From positions 1,503,001 through 1,567,000 of the forward strand of contig NC_081821.1 of the NCBI RefSeq assembly GCF_030704535.1: a DNA stretch of 64,000 nt. The letters run 5' to 3'. A program made the position numbers and the translations under genes. The stretch is from Vitis vinifera. Lineage: Eukaryota > Streptophyta > Magnoliopsida > Vitales > Vitaceae. How positions within the stretch are numbered: position 1 is the stretch's first letter; every line of letters starts with the position of its first letter. Below, piece after piece: positions 34,737 to 50,369 of the stretch. The notes under the pieces were generated by a model that saw nothing but the letters and a program-made list of their open reading frames with translations, had not been told where the DNA came from and did no database searches.

Positions 34737-37203
34737 ATGGTGAGTCATCTCAATGGTAATTGATTTCTGAGATTTCCTTGATCAAATTTTGATTTCAATT
34801 TACATAATTATCCTTTGGATTTTTTGTATGGATTTTTTCAGGTGAAGTATTCGAGAGAACCAGACAATCCTACCAAGTGTACGCATTTCTTTATCTGGAC
34901 TATGATGTTATCTTGTTCTGTCTTTGTTTGATTACCGAAAAAATGCAGACGAACAAAAACACTTGATGCACAACAAGTTCTGGTTAAGATTTTTCTCGCT
35001 TCAGAATTCTTGGCAACCAAAGGGATTTGCTCACTTGAAATCTGATTTTTTATTTTCTTCTGACCAAATTTCAGCCTGCAAAGCCAGGGGTTCCGATCTT
35101 AGAGTCCATTTCAAGGTACTTTGATTCGAATTAAGTCGATCTTTTGGATTGTGCCATGCCGTTGTTTTGAGCTTTAATAATTGATCGATTAAGTATCATA
35201 GAAATGGAATGAGATATGAATTGTATGTGATTATTTGTTGAACCTTTGATTGCATTAGGTTATGATGGTGCTTTAACCATGGTAGAGGTAGACAAATGGG
35301 TTTATAGTTCCAGACATAACTTTGTTTCAATCCCATTGCCTTGCAATAGCATTTTATAAGACTGATAATTCTAGATTTGCCTTTTGGTTCATAAGCTAAG
35401 CTCATGCCAGATTGAATGAATTAATAATATCAATATAGAATCGTGGCTTTTAATTGAGTTGTTTGATGAATGTGAGAGCATACAATAAAACCTTGATAAA
35501 TAAATGTTTGATAAACTAATAATCTTGTTTAAATAATAAAATCTTTTGGTCCCAACTTGGGCTAGTGTACTAAATTAATAACCTCATTAAATGTATAAGA
35601 TAATAACTTTTTTAGAAATCCTCAAGGGTCCAAGGAAATAGAAATTAACAATTGATGAGGTCCATGATAAAAATAGCAAACAAATTTCATAATATAGGAT
35701 TGCATAGCTTTTTACAACTAATATTTGATTCAATTCTTTCTCAGAATCATTGCATATTTGAAACCTTTTTGTCTTCTAGGCGATTGAGTTTTGACATTAA
35801 ATCTTTTCCTTCTAGGAGTCTTTCTATTTTCTACTGTTAAGAACTATCTCTTCTGTTTTTTAGAGTGTCTTAAATTTCTGTATATTAACTTTTGACACTC
35901 AATAGCCCTGCCAAGATAATAATTTCTCTTGGTCCCAAAAGTATTATTTTAGAGGGGTTTTTACTATGTATTTATTGGGTCCCTATGAATCTGCATGTTA
36001 TGGAGCTTGTAATTAGTTTATGTTTCATTAGTGAACCTGATGAAAAAAGCAGGGGCTTGTTGCCGTATGTGAACAGGTCTCTCGTAAACGTCAGGGAAAT
36101 CATTATCATTATTTTTGGGTGAACCTCTGTCCAGATTAGTGGCAGGAGGCTCAGTAAATAATGGAACATTTAATAAAAATATCATGTTGTGAGTAACATT
36201 TTGTCAGTTTAATTTCATATGATCTTAATATAAACATTTCTTGCAGAGTGTGGTCTCTGAGACTTATCTGAATAGTGATGGATAAAGTAGCTTCTTGTGT
36301 CTCTATATTGTTTTGTATGCTCGAATCAATACCATTTCTTACTTGATTTTTCATATTCTCTCTATTCTTAGAACACTCGTGAGACCGCCCATGCTATCCG
36401 TAAGTTGCGTTTGACCAAGGCTAAAAGGTATTTGGAGGATGTTCTTGCCCACAAACAAGCCATTCCATTCCAACGCTTCTGCCGTGGAGTTGGGCGCACT
36501 GCTCAGGCAAAGAACCGCCATTCTAATGGACAAGGACGCTGGCCTGTCAAATCTGCAAAATTTATTCTGGATTTACTCAAGAATGCTGAGAGCAATGCAG
36601 ATGTATGTACATTTTAACTGTTTGTCCTGTTACTTTCTCCTTTATCATTACTTGCTGAACCACTTTTATTTTGATGTGAACATTTTTTTCCCAGTTGAAA
36701 GGCTTGGATGTGGATTCTCTTTACGTATCTCACATCCAGGTAAACCAAGCTCAGAAGCAAAGGCGCCGCACATACCGTGCTCATGGAAGAATTAACCGTG
36801 AGTGCTAATTTCCATCATTGAGTTCATTGTATCTTCTTCCTAGTTGCCTTGTGGTGTTGATGATGACATTTTTCTCTTTCTGACAGCTTACATGTCATCT
36901 CCCTGCCATATTGAGTTGATTTTGTCTGAAAAAGAAGAGCCTGTTCAAAAGGAGGTAATTCAACAAAACATCTGCTCTAAGATATACATTTTACATAAAA
37001 GGCAGTTGATGGAGGAGATTTATCTTTTTGTTGCAATTCGTAATGTTCAGCTTCCTTTGGATATGTAGCCAGTGGGTAGAAATTTTTTATTGGTTATCTG
37101 GCATTCCATCTTATTCAGTTTTTGGGTTTTGCAGCCTGACACTCAGTTGGCTCCTAGGAAAACAAAGAAGACTCAAGCTCTACGGAGTGGTGCATCCTCT
37201 TGA
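34737..37203 (+). CDS. RPL17: 60S ribosomal protein L17 (uL22)
   Basis: Seven coding exons: 34737-34739, 34842-34878, 35075-35115, 36372-36602, 36695-36797, 36887-36954 and 37135-37203. They sum to 552 bases, 183 residues plus TGA, with frame kept at every GT-AG junction. The product begins [19 protein letters not shown], a hallmark of eukaryotic uL22, and continues with [29 protein letters not shown] and [20 protein letters not shown]. uL22 sits near the peptide exit tunnel of the large subunit. The first coding exon holds only the ATG, so translation starts at an exon edge. The longest intron is about 1.26 kb (35116-36371). The C-terminal tail is Lys/Thr-rich and ends ALRSGASS. The gene converges on STEEP1. 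Confidence 0.96.
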
Positions 37204-38475
37204 ACAACATGGTGGTAGGCTGTGATTCAGGAACTGCAGTCTCACTCTTTATCTGTTTAAATTGGTAGATTGTGATTCATAAGAACAATTTTGTTTGGCT
37301 TATTTGAAATTGTTAGGTTAATCCTCTCTGAGATAATATCATTTCCTTTTGGAGTTCATATGAGAATTGGATTTTTATCAGCTATTAAACCCTTTTCACA
37401 CCTTGGATTTCACATGTTTTTCCATGTAGTTCACAATGGTTTTCATGGTGGTGGTTTTATGGTAGAATATACTAGTGTTGCACAGGTACTTCAAGCTGAT
37501 TTGAGTGTTTTTAAGGTTTGTTAACATTCATGACACCTTGGTTGATCAAAGAATCCAGTAACGTGGTTGGTAGTGATCGGAAAGTTGCATGCACAATCTT
37601 CATATTTGAAAACAGTTCTCTAATTTGAAAAACAGGATTGACAAATTTTGGCTTGAAATTCAGTTTTTTTTTTAGAAAGCAGTTATTTTTGGGAACAAAA
37701 ACTAAGGAAACATGGGGAAATCGCTTTTTTATGTAACCCTAATCTTAAACTTCTCTTTTATCTTCTCCTTTTTCATCTTGTTATAGTTGGGTGCCAAACA
37801 GACCCCCTCCGCATATATAAGAAGCGTCTTAATTTTGAGTATGCTTTGGGAATTTTAGTCAATTCATATAAGACTGAAACTTTGAAAAAATGGTGAAAAT
37901 TCATCAAATTAATTGAATAGGATGCCATTCATTCTGGGAATCTACTTGACTTTAATCGGTTGCCTGTGGAAGCCTGATTACTAGCCTTACTTCCTGAGAT
38001 CATGTAGGCTCCTGGCTGTGCAGGAGGCTATATCGTTCACCATTTTGCGTTTACAAAGAATCTACTCTAGTATCCCAGATAGAATAAGGCCCAAGTATGA
38101 ATCCCATAAGAGTTTTGATGTTTGCTTCTTACTGAAACCGAGCAGAGAGGATGATCATATGTTGAATGGGGCATGAAATCCATAATAGAACTTGATGAGA
38201 ACAAGATACCATGCATCAATCTTCAATCTGTAGTCTGACCCATAAGCTCACTTTCGAACCCTGAGTTATTTGCCTTATAACCAAGACACTCATAAATGCA
38301 GAACAATATCCAGGATCAATGGAAAATTAAATCACAGATGGACCAAGTACAAAATCACCATATTTATAGGTTAGCTGGACGGTAAAATCAAGGGCTTGTT
38401 ACCAATCAAAATTACAAAAGTGCTTTTCAGCACTATTATGAGAATATGGCTCTGGATGCACCCCAAAAAGCGGTC
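37204..38475. other. Convergent spacer between RPL17 and STEEP1
   Basis: Should contain the 3' UTRs of both genes. No other gene, exon or repeat is recognised; the frame at 37291-37524 has no domain. Confidence 0.6.
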
Positions 38476-43287
<4,812 letters not shown>

Positions 43288-43730
43288 GTGATATCTCACA
43301 TTAAATAGAGAATAAAGTTTTTTGCACTATATAAGTATAAACTCTTCTTCATCATTTAAATACGTTTTAAAATCATGAGGGTTCCTTTGTACCCAAAACG
43401 GACAATATCTATATGATTTTGTACAAATTTTTACAAATAGTGACATAACCAATCCCTGACCCTAATATGGGCGTTTGTTTTGGCTCGATAGGAGGTATTT
43501 ATTTGTTTGGTCTCATAATCCCATGGAATATAACGAAAAGGTTGTATAGGGTGTTTGTGATATTTTACATCCAATAAGGGTTAAATTTTTTTAACATTAT
43601 ATAAGTATGAGTCTCTTTTAACTTGTATTTTAAAGTCACTCATTTGAACTCAAAGCAGACAAGCAGACAATATATATACCCAAAGTAGACAAACAGACAA
43701 TATCTACATCAAGTTGGTATATGATTTATA
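43288..43730 (+). mobile_element. Decayed second copy of the TRIM family
   Basis: Follows the TRIM at 31875-32241 in order: GATATCTCACATT for the LTR start, TTTTAAAATCATGAGGGTTCC, AACGGACAATATCTA, the PBS region reduced to TAGTGACATAACCA, the interior CCCATGGAATATAACGA, and a second LTR from about 43555 ending near 43730. Within the second LTR an AGCAGACAATATATA/AAACAGACAATATCTA segment is repeated. Its many substitutions make it much older than the copy in RPC9. Confidence 0.7.
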
Positions 43731-44824
43731 CCTTCCAAATTGAAACCTAAATTCAAATAATTGATTAAATTTAAAGTAGGACTGGGGTGATACAAGTCAA
43801 ACTTGAATTTTCTTGGTTCTTTTTATGTTCAAAAATAATTTTATTAGTATTTTTTTTATCTAATTCATGTTTTAAAAAAAAGTCCAAGGTATCATCAATC
43901 TTTTTTTAACTTAATTTAAAATAGAATTTAATTTAACTTAAATATCAAATGGTGTTAATAATATTAAGTATTAAATTGTTTGTTTTTTAATGTTTAATTT
44001 CTATTAAATGTTAAGTTGTTTATTTTTTATATGAAAGATCAATATTTAAATGTATCAAGTGAAATAATTTTAAAATTAATTCTTATTGATCAAAAAATAA
44101 TCAAGTATTGAGTTCTTTGTTTTTTTTTAATCTTTTATTTACTAAATGTTAAGTTGTTTTTGTTTTACATGCTAAAAATCAACATTTTAATGTATCAAAA
44201 AAATAATTTTTTAATTAATTCTTATTTGATCAAAAAATAATTTAACATGTTGCAAAAAAATTTAAAATAATAGAAATTATTTTGAAAGTTATTAAAGTTG
44301 AAGTCACGAAAGAAGAGAAGATGGTGGTGGTCCACGAAGTGAATTGATAAATCATGAAGTTGATAAGGCCACAGAAATTCATTATGATAATAAGGATTAA
44401 GGATTGAGATCTTTTAATAAATTCAAAAACTGGTAGCTTATAACCCATTTTACAGCGACGGGCTTTGCCACCATTCATCACCTCTTTTGCAACCTACTCC
44501 ACGATAAAGGGGAGATTCAAAATAAATGTGAAGTAGGTAGATAAAAGATAAAGTTTTTGTGTAAGTTGTCGGTCCAAGTCGCCTGCTAACCAAAGTGGTG
44601 TCTATAGAGTTTAGTACCAAAATTTTGTCCCGACCATATGGCTGAATAGAGCAAGTTCTTATACCAAAACTATATCAAGACACCATCGGTCTAAACATAT
44701 CATTAATCAGCTGTTAAAGAACTGAACACTCGAAACATGTCTTTGAGGAAAAATAAAAGGAAAAGATAATATTATGATCATCCTGCAGTAGTGCACTCCC
44801 CAAAACCTTGGTAGAATCCTCAAA
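43731..44824. other. AT-rich spacer upstream of the eEF1B 3' end
   Basis: No gene recognised. It holds two similar stretches with AAATGTTAAGTTGTTT near 44015 and 44145, probably a small diverged duplication. The last part (from about 44600) includes the eEF1B 3' UTR. Confidence 0.5.
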
Positions 44825-46791
44825 TTCTGTAAACACAAATCAGATGAATCAGAGCATGAATTAACACTCAAGAAACATAGAACAGAGCACAGCAAAGGAT
44901 GGTTGGATCCCTATACCACACAACATGAAAATGAACTTACATATCTTGTTGAAGGCTACAATGTCACAGCTCTGGACATACTCATTCGTGGGTTCAACAG
45001 TCAACTGTTCCTCAATAAGGTCGTCCACAGAAACCAAGTCGTCCACAATGGTAAGCATAATCTGCAATTTCTTTATACCATATCCAACTGGTACAAGTTT
45101 GGCTGCAACAAAACAATTAAAATTAGATTGTTCCAGAATAATATTACTTTAATCTCCGATGTTTGCCTTACGAGTAATAAAAGTTAAAAACAGGGCACAA
45201 AATTTTTACAATGAAAAACCATTTCCATGGTCAAGTACAAAACAAAAAAGAAATTTGGCAGAACAATTATTATTATGAAATATAAGCTTTTGTTCGATCA
45301 AGAGACATGATGAAAGAAATGTCCACAACTTCACATAAGAAATTAATAAGATTTATTTATAATATGTAAACTTGGAACTTATTAACAAGGCAATCAAAAC
45401 GTGTATTTTTAAGGAAATAATTTGCGTTGCAAGAAATGGAGTGCTGCATGTAATCTACAATAAGATGAGAGGAGAAAAGACGTACATGCTCCCCATAACA
45501 ACCCTTCCATTTTAATGCTACGTACTGCTTCCTCAAGCTTTTTCATGTCAGTCTCATCATCCCATGGTTTCACATCCAACAAAACTGAAGACTTGCCAGC
45601 TGAGAATAAACACACAAATAAAATTCAGATTATGCTAAAAAGGGAAAGTAGGAGAGGACCCATATTTAAAAGAAATATAGGCAGGTACATCTCAATAATT
45701 AGCCAGACCGGACAAAAGTGGGAATTCAAATGGACAATCCCCAATCAACAATTAGGACACTTGCTCACTTGCATGACTAGAAACCAATCCAAGGTCCTCC
45801 ATCCAGGAGGTTAAAGTAGTTACAAAACATGTGAGAAAATAGATGAGATACTCACACTCTTTCTTCTTTCCAGAAGCCTTGACAGCTGCCGCTCGTGCTT
45901 CAGCAGCCTTCTTTTCTTCTTCAGTTTCTTCACCAAACAGATCCACATCATCATCATCATCATCCTCGGCAGCTGTGGCCTGAAACTCTCATTATATACC
46001 ATGATTAGAACACTCTAACAATTTTCCAAAAGTGAAAAAACAAAACCTAACAAACACAACCATGATTAATTTCAAAATTCAAGGTTGTCTAAACTTTCTA
46101 AGAGTAGGCCAGTTTGTAATAACATTCCCAACCCAGAGTCAAGTCACAGATATTTATCCCTATATTAAGAGGCATTCATGATCAAAATCTACTAATAACA
46201 ACAGAACAACAACAGCTTACCTTAGTGTCTTCAGCAGGAGGAGTTGCAACTGCATCAACAGGAGCAAATCCCTCAATAGTGACACCGCAACCTTCCCCGG
46301 ATACACCACTGTAGTTTCATAAAATTCAGATTGTCATAAATTTGGTGAAACAAAGACACAAGTGATGCCATCACAGCGTAATTTTGAAGAAAATACAACA
46401 TCACATTGAACTTTATAAAATATTTGAATTTCAATAATCCCATAAGTAGCAAAAACTTACGAAATCCTCAAAAGTGACTCTATGTGGTTGTACCACCTAG
46501 AGACATTCACGTATTCAGATGATGGAGCCTTTGAAAGAGCTGCATGAACAGTGATATCATCCTTTGAAGCTTGGTACCTGAGAAAATTAATGATTTAACA
46601 AAATCATAATATGTATTAATCATTATCTTTTCATGTTTTCACTTCAATACCCATGTCTGAGAGATCAAAGTATCCATTGTAAAGAAATCAGATACCAAAA
46701 CTTACCCACTGATGTAACTCCTAGTCAGGAGGTACTCATCAAGCTTCTTGAGGCCAGAGCCTGAGTTGACACCATAGAATGTCACAGCCAT
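44825..46791 (-). CDS. Elongation factor 1-beta/delta (eEF1B guanine-exchange subunit)
   Basis: Coding exons on the minus strand: 46791-46706, 46577-46461, 46308-46221, 45979-45856, 45599-45486, 45102-44941 and the last two bases 44826-44825. They total 693 bases, 230 residues plus stop. eEF1B beta/delta recycles GDP for GTP on eEF1A in translation. An N-terminal GST-C-like part (about 1-70, [17 protein letters not shown]) is followed by an acidic linker with a six-Asp run and [10 protein letters not shown] (about 102-119). The exchange domain (about 142-230) has [33 protein letters not shown] and [16 protein letters not shown]. The stop codon is split T|AA by the final intron. A 5' UTR intron (about 46798-47388) precedes the start. 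Beta and delta forms are hard to separate by eye. Confidence 0.94.
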
Positions 46792-47467
46792 TGCAATCTA
46801 AGGCGGATAAAGCCACAAAATAAGTGTTTATCACAACATAAAATTAAACTATACCTCTCTGGATATAACCAAAAATCCACACATATAAAAGAACATGGAT
46901 AAAATAAATGGAACATTGCTCTCATTGAAATGGCATAAACCATGTCAATAAAAAAAGATTACATTCCAAATCATTCTTAAAGCTCGTGTTTATTGAGAAT
47001 CATCAATGGGAATACACTTCATCAAACCTGAAGAATATATCACACACTCCAAAACATGTTCATAAACCCTAATAATTAACTAATACAAAATTTCTGTTTA
47101 AATAGTTTTGATCTGTTCGTGATTGTTGCTGTCTGACAGTTAGAGGGAAGCGAACCGAATTCAATATCAACAGAAATTTACATATGCTAAATCAAAGTAA
47201 TCCAGGAAAAATCACATCATTGAGAACAAAAAATTCAAACTTCATATGCAAATAAAACTCAATCATTGATCTAATCAAAACAAAAATCAAACACAAAGTA
47301 AAGAAAAAATAAATCAACATGCCTGTAATCACATAAAATTAAATACAGTAGGAGATTTGATGATTGCTGAAGAAGATAATGAACTTACAATTGATGTGAG
47401 ACCTGGAAAAAATGGGAATTCTAGGGTTCTTTCGCCGGCGAGGTCAGACACTGAGGTTTTGAGAAGG

Positions 47468-47541
47468 TAGGGTTTCCTATCTACTCGATAGCCTTTATAT
47501 ATGGAAGAACCACGGGCTTGGCCCAACTAGGCAGTGGCCCA
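47468..47541 (-). promoter_or_regulatory. eEF1B promoter: site II motifs, TATA, telo-box
   Basis: Read on the minus strand: TGGGCCA motifs at 47541-47535 and about 47525-47519, a TATATAAAGG box near 47502-47493, and a telo-box AAACCCTA at 47475-47468 near the expected transcript start. A second partial telo-box (AACCCTAG) lies near 47427-47420. The same elements stand at RPL17. Confidence 0.75.
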
Positions 47542-47783
47542 CGGTCCACCAACCAATTCAAACCCATTACAAGGAGAACGGGTTTGGTCTAGCTAGCTCC
47601 CCACCCGAATCCATTGCAAATTAAATTTTTAAAAACATTCAACCCGAATCTAATTTCATTTTAACTTGATCCAGAGTTTTCAACCCAGACATTAATCCAA
47701 TCCAATCTCTTTTTCTAAAATTAAGTTAGTCGAATTGATAAGTTATATCTATAAAGATCAATTAAAGTAAAGTTGAGTTAGTA

Positions 47784-48560
47784 GTGTTGGTGTCGTTTCC
47801 AACCGTTCGTCCAATTTTATTGGAGTCAGACGTACTTCTTCCTTTGTTTGTACTTCTTAAGGAGTCCGTCCAACTTCATTGAAGTTATACGGACTTCCTC
47901 CCTATGCAAAAAGATGTTCGGACAAGTGGTCCGAGCACGCCTCTCCGAAATTTAAGTCAAACGAAGATAACTATAAGTACTTTTTTGGGATAGAATGAGC
48001 GTATGTGTGTACCTTATTTATACTTTTTGAGGGGTTTATATAAAACTGATGACACTGTCCTTTATCTTGTAATGATGATTACGTGAACTGTCAAAATCAT
48101 TTTTGCGACACGGACTGAGTAATCACATCAAGTAAAGGACAGTTAATTGGTGCTATTTACTAACTGTTGTGTTAAAATTTTGAATTGTGTAGCTTAGACG
48201 TAAGGAGGCTAATTCGACACTTAGACATCATGCGGCTAGGCCTACGCTCAAACATCAAGCGGCTAGGCCGGCGCTTAGACGCCAAACGACTAGTCCGACG
48301 CTCAGACATCAGACGTGATTAACCACGCATGTAAGAAATCCTAAGGACTTGACTGGATGGATTTGCTTGTCTAACATGTCTAACCGGCTCGGTATGTCAA
48401 TTTCGTCTGACATTGTGGAAAAATTAAAACTTCTCACTTCTGGTACTAGATGAAACTCATCTTGATCCAGATGGAGTGATCATAAACAGGTTATCTGTTT
48501 GCCCTATATGATCAAATGGTTTTAAGTTTGGGAAAAACACATGGAGGGAAGCCCCTCGCA
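47784..48560. mobile_element. Possible LTR-like remnant
   Basis: A block of higher GC content starting TGTTGGTGTCGTTTCC, with GTTTATATAAAAC as a TATA-like site near 48040 and a minisatellite inside. It resembles the U3/R part of a Gypsy LTR. No target-site duplication, PBS or coding domain was found, and the right edge is a guess. Confidence 0.35.
48192..48315. repeat. 27-bp minisatellite, about five imperfect copies
   Basis: Units follow the pattern CGCTTAGACATCAAGCGGCTAGGC with a period near 27 bases: GCTTAGACGTAAGGAGGCTA, ACACTTAGACATCATGCGGC, ACGCTCAAACATCAAGCGGC, GCGCTTAGACGCCAAACGAC and ACGCTCAGACATCAGACG. Confidence 0.85.
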
Positions 48561-48922
48561 AGTAGACACTATTATATTTTTAAAATAAGAATAATAAATT
48601 TATTTATTTATTTTTCAAGTAAAATAAAATAGTATATAATATTACAATTTATTTATTTTTTCTTAAAATTTAATAAAAATGAAACAAATATTATTATATA
48701 AAATATTATATGTTACAAATATTATAAAAATATTAAATTAATATTGAACCAAGCTCAAACAACATATTCATATCATATTAAACTCAAGTTATTTTAATCG
48801 TAACTTAAAAAAAACTTAAATCAAAATATCGAAAATGATGTTCTAATTCTATCAAAAGGCATATTTGATTTAGATTAACTAAGTCAACTCGCCTACATTG
48901 CTTCTCTAGTTATGATTGGTTT

Positions 48923-49651
48923 AGCCCGTTTGGTAGTGATTCTAGTGGAAGTGTTTTTATTTGAAGTGTTTTCTGCTATAGTGTTTCTGTGAAAAACACT
49001 TTTATGATAATCAGAAAAAATGATTTTAAAGTGTTTTTGATAATATATTGTATAAATATAAAAACACTTTTAATATTAATAAATTACCAAAAAGGACATA
49101 CAATTTTAATTTAAAAAAATGGTATGATAAACAAAAAAACCTTTTTATTAATGAAAAAACATCTAAATCACTAAAAAAATAACATTGAATAAAAGATAAT
49201 TTTAAAATTAAAACAATATATGATTACCTATTAATTTCTATAAAAAAAAAATTCTAATTAAAAATAATAATTTTTTTTATCACTATACTAAAATTTTAAA
49301 AAATATTTACAAAAAACATCTAAATCAATAAATAAATAAAAAGAACATTGAATAAAAGATAATTTTAAAAGTAAAACAATATATGACCACCTATTAATTT
49401 CTAAAAAAAAAAAAAAGATTTTTCTAATTGATTTATCACTGGGGGGCATTTTTGGAATATTTCAAAAAAATTGAAGTGTTTTTTTAAAAAAAAACACCTG
49501 TCAAGTGATTCTCTAAAAATCACTTCAAGTGTTTTTCCAGATTTTCAAAAGTGTTTTTTAAAATTTGTCAAACACTTTATTTTCATCCCAAAAACACTTA
49601 AAAGTGTTTTTAAGGGTAGAAACACTTTTAAAAATCACTGTCAAACGGGCT
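48923..49651. mobile_element. Non-autonomous TIR element with 26-bp flanking direct repeats
   Basis: The left end AGCCCGTTTGGTAGTGATT and the inverted right end (…AATCACTGTCAAACGGGCT) form terminal inverted repeats with two mismatches over about 19 bases. The ends are rich in AAGTGTTTTT/AAAAACACTT words. Internally, a stretch with ACATTGAATAAAAGATAATT and CCTATTAATTTCTA occurs twice (near 49171 and 49342). The element is flanked by identical 26-base direct repeats at 48899-48924 and 49653-49678. The frame at 49471-49806 overlaps the end and is not a gene. Confidence 0.8.
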
Positions 49652-50337
49652 CTGCTTCTCTAGTTATGATTGGTTTAGAACAACAACTTTCAACCCCTAA
49701 TCTCGTAACCATGCCTTTGAATACTTATGACAATCCTTTACCTTATTTATATCCATTTAAAGAATTTGACTCGATTTATCATTTGAATTTCTCTAAAAAA
49801 ATTTGATGAAAAATTAATATGCTTTCTTTATTTAAGAAGTATGCATTTGGAGCTCCCTCAGTGCAATTACATTCTCAATGACCATGATTTTTTTGCTTTT
49901 GCTTTTAATTAGAATAAACCCAAACTTTAAAAGAATAATATCGATGTTATCAAATTTTACTAATTGTAAAGTATATTTTTATATGTATTAAAAACAAGTT
50001 TTTGTGAGAATATTAAGACTTTTACTTTTCTGTTAAATATCTTTTAAAAATATAAAATATTTTTTCCATCTAAACTAAAAAAATATTTTATTACCGGGAC
50101 TATGTGACTTTTTTTTATTATGAGTTTATTTAACAGTAATTTTAATAAAAAAATTAAATATTTGATAAAATTTGAAAAATATTTAAAAAATATGAAAATC
50201 ACTTATAGTATTAGAAATCATTTATAGTGTTTGTGCCTAGATGATTTTTTTTAAAACATTTTTAGATAAAATATTTATACTAAAAAATATTTCGAATGAA
50301 AACACAGTCAAACTTACTCTAAAACTCTTTTAAAATT

Positions 50338-50342
<5 letters not shown>

Positions 50343-50369
<27 letters not shown>
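50343..50369. repeat. (TA)n microsatellite
   Basis: Uninterrupted alternating TA of about 27 bases. Confidence 0.93.

Noticed and set aside
49471..49806. 111-codon open frame
   Set aside because: It runs from the inverted-repeat end of the TIR element across the flanking direct repeat; the Phe/Lys-rich product comes from AAGTGTTTTT words.
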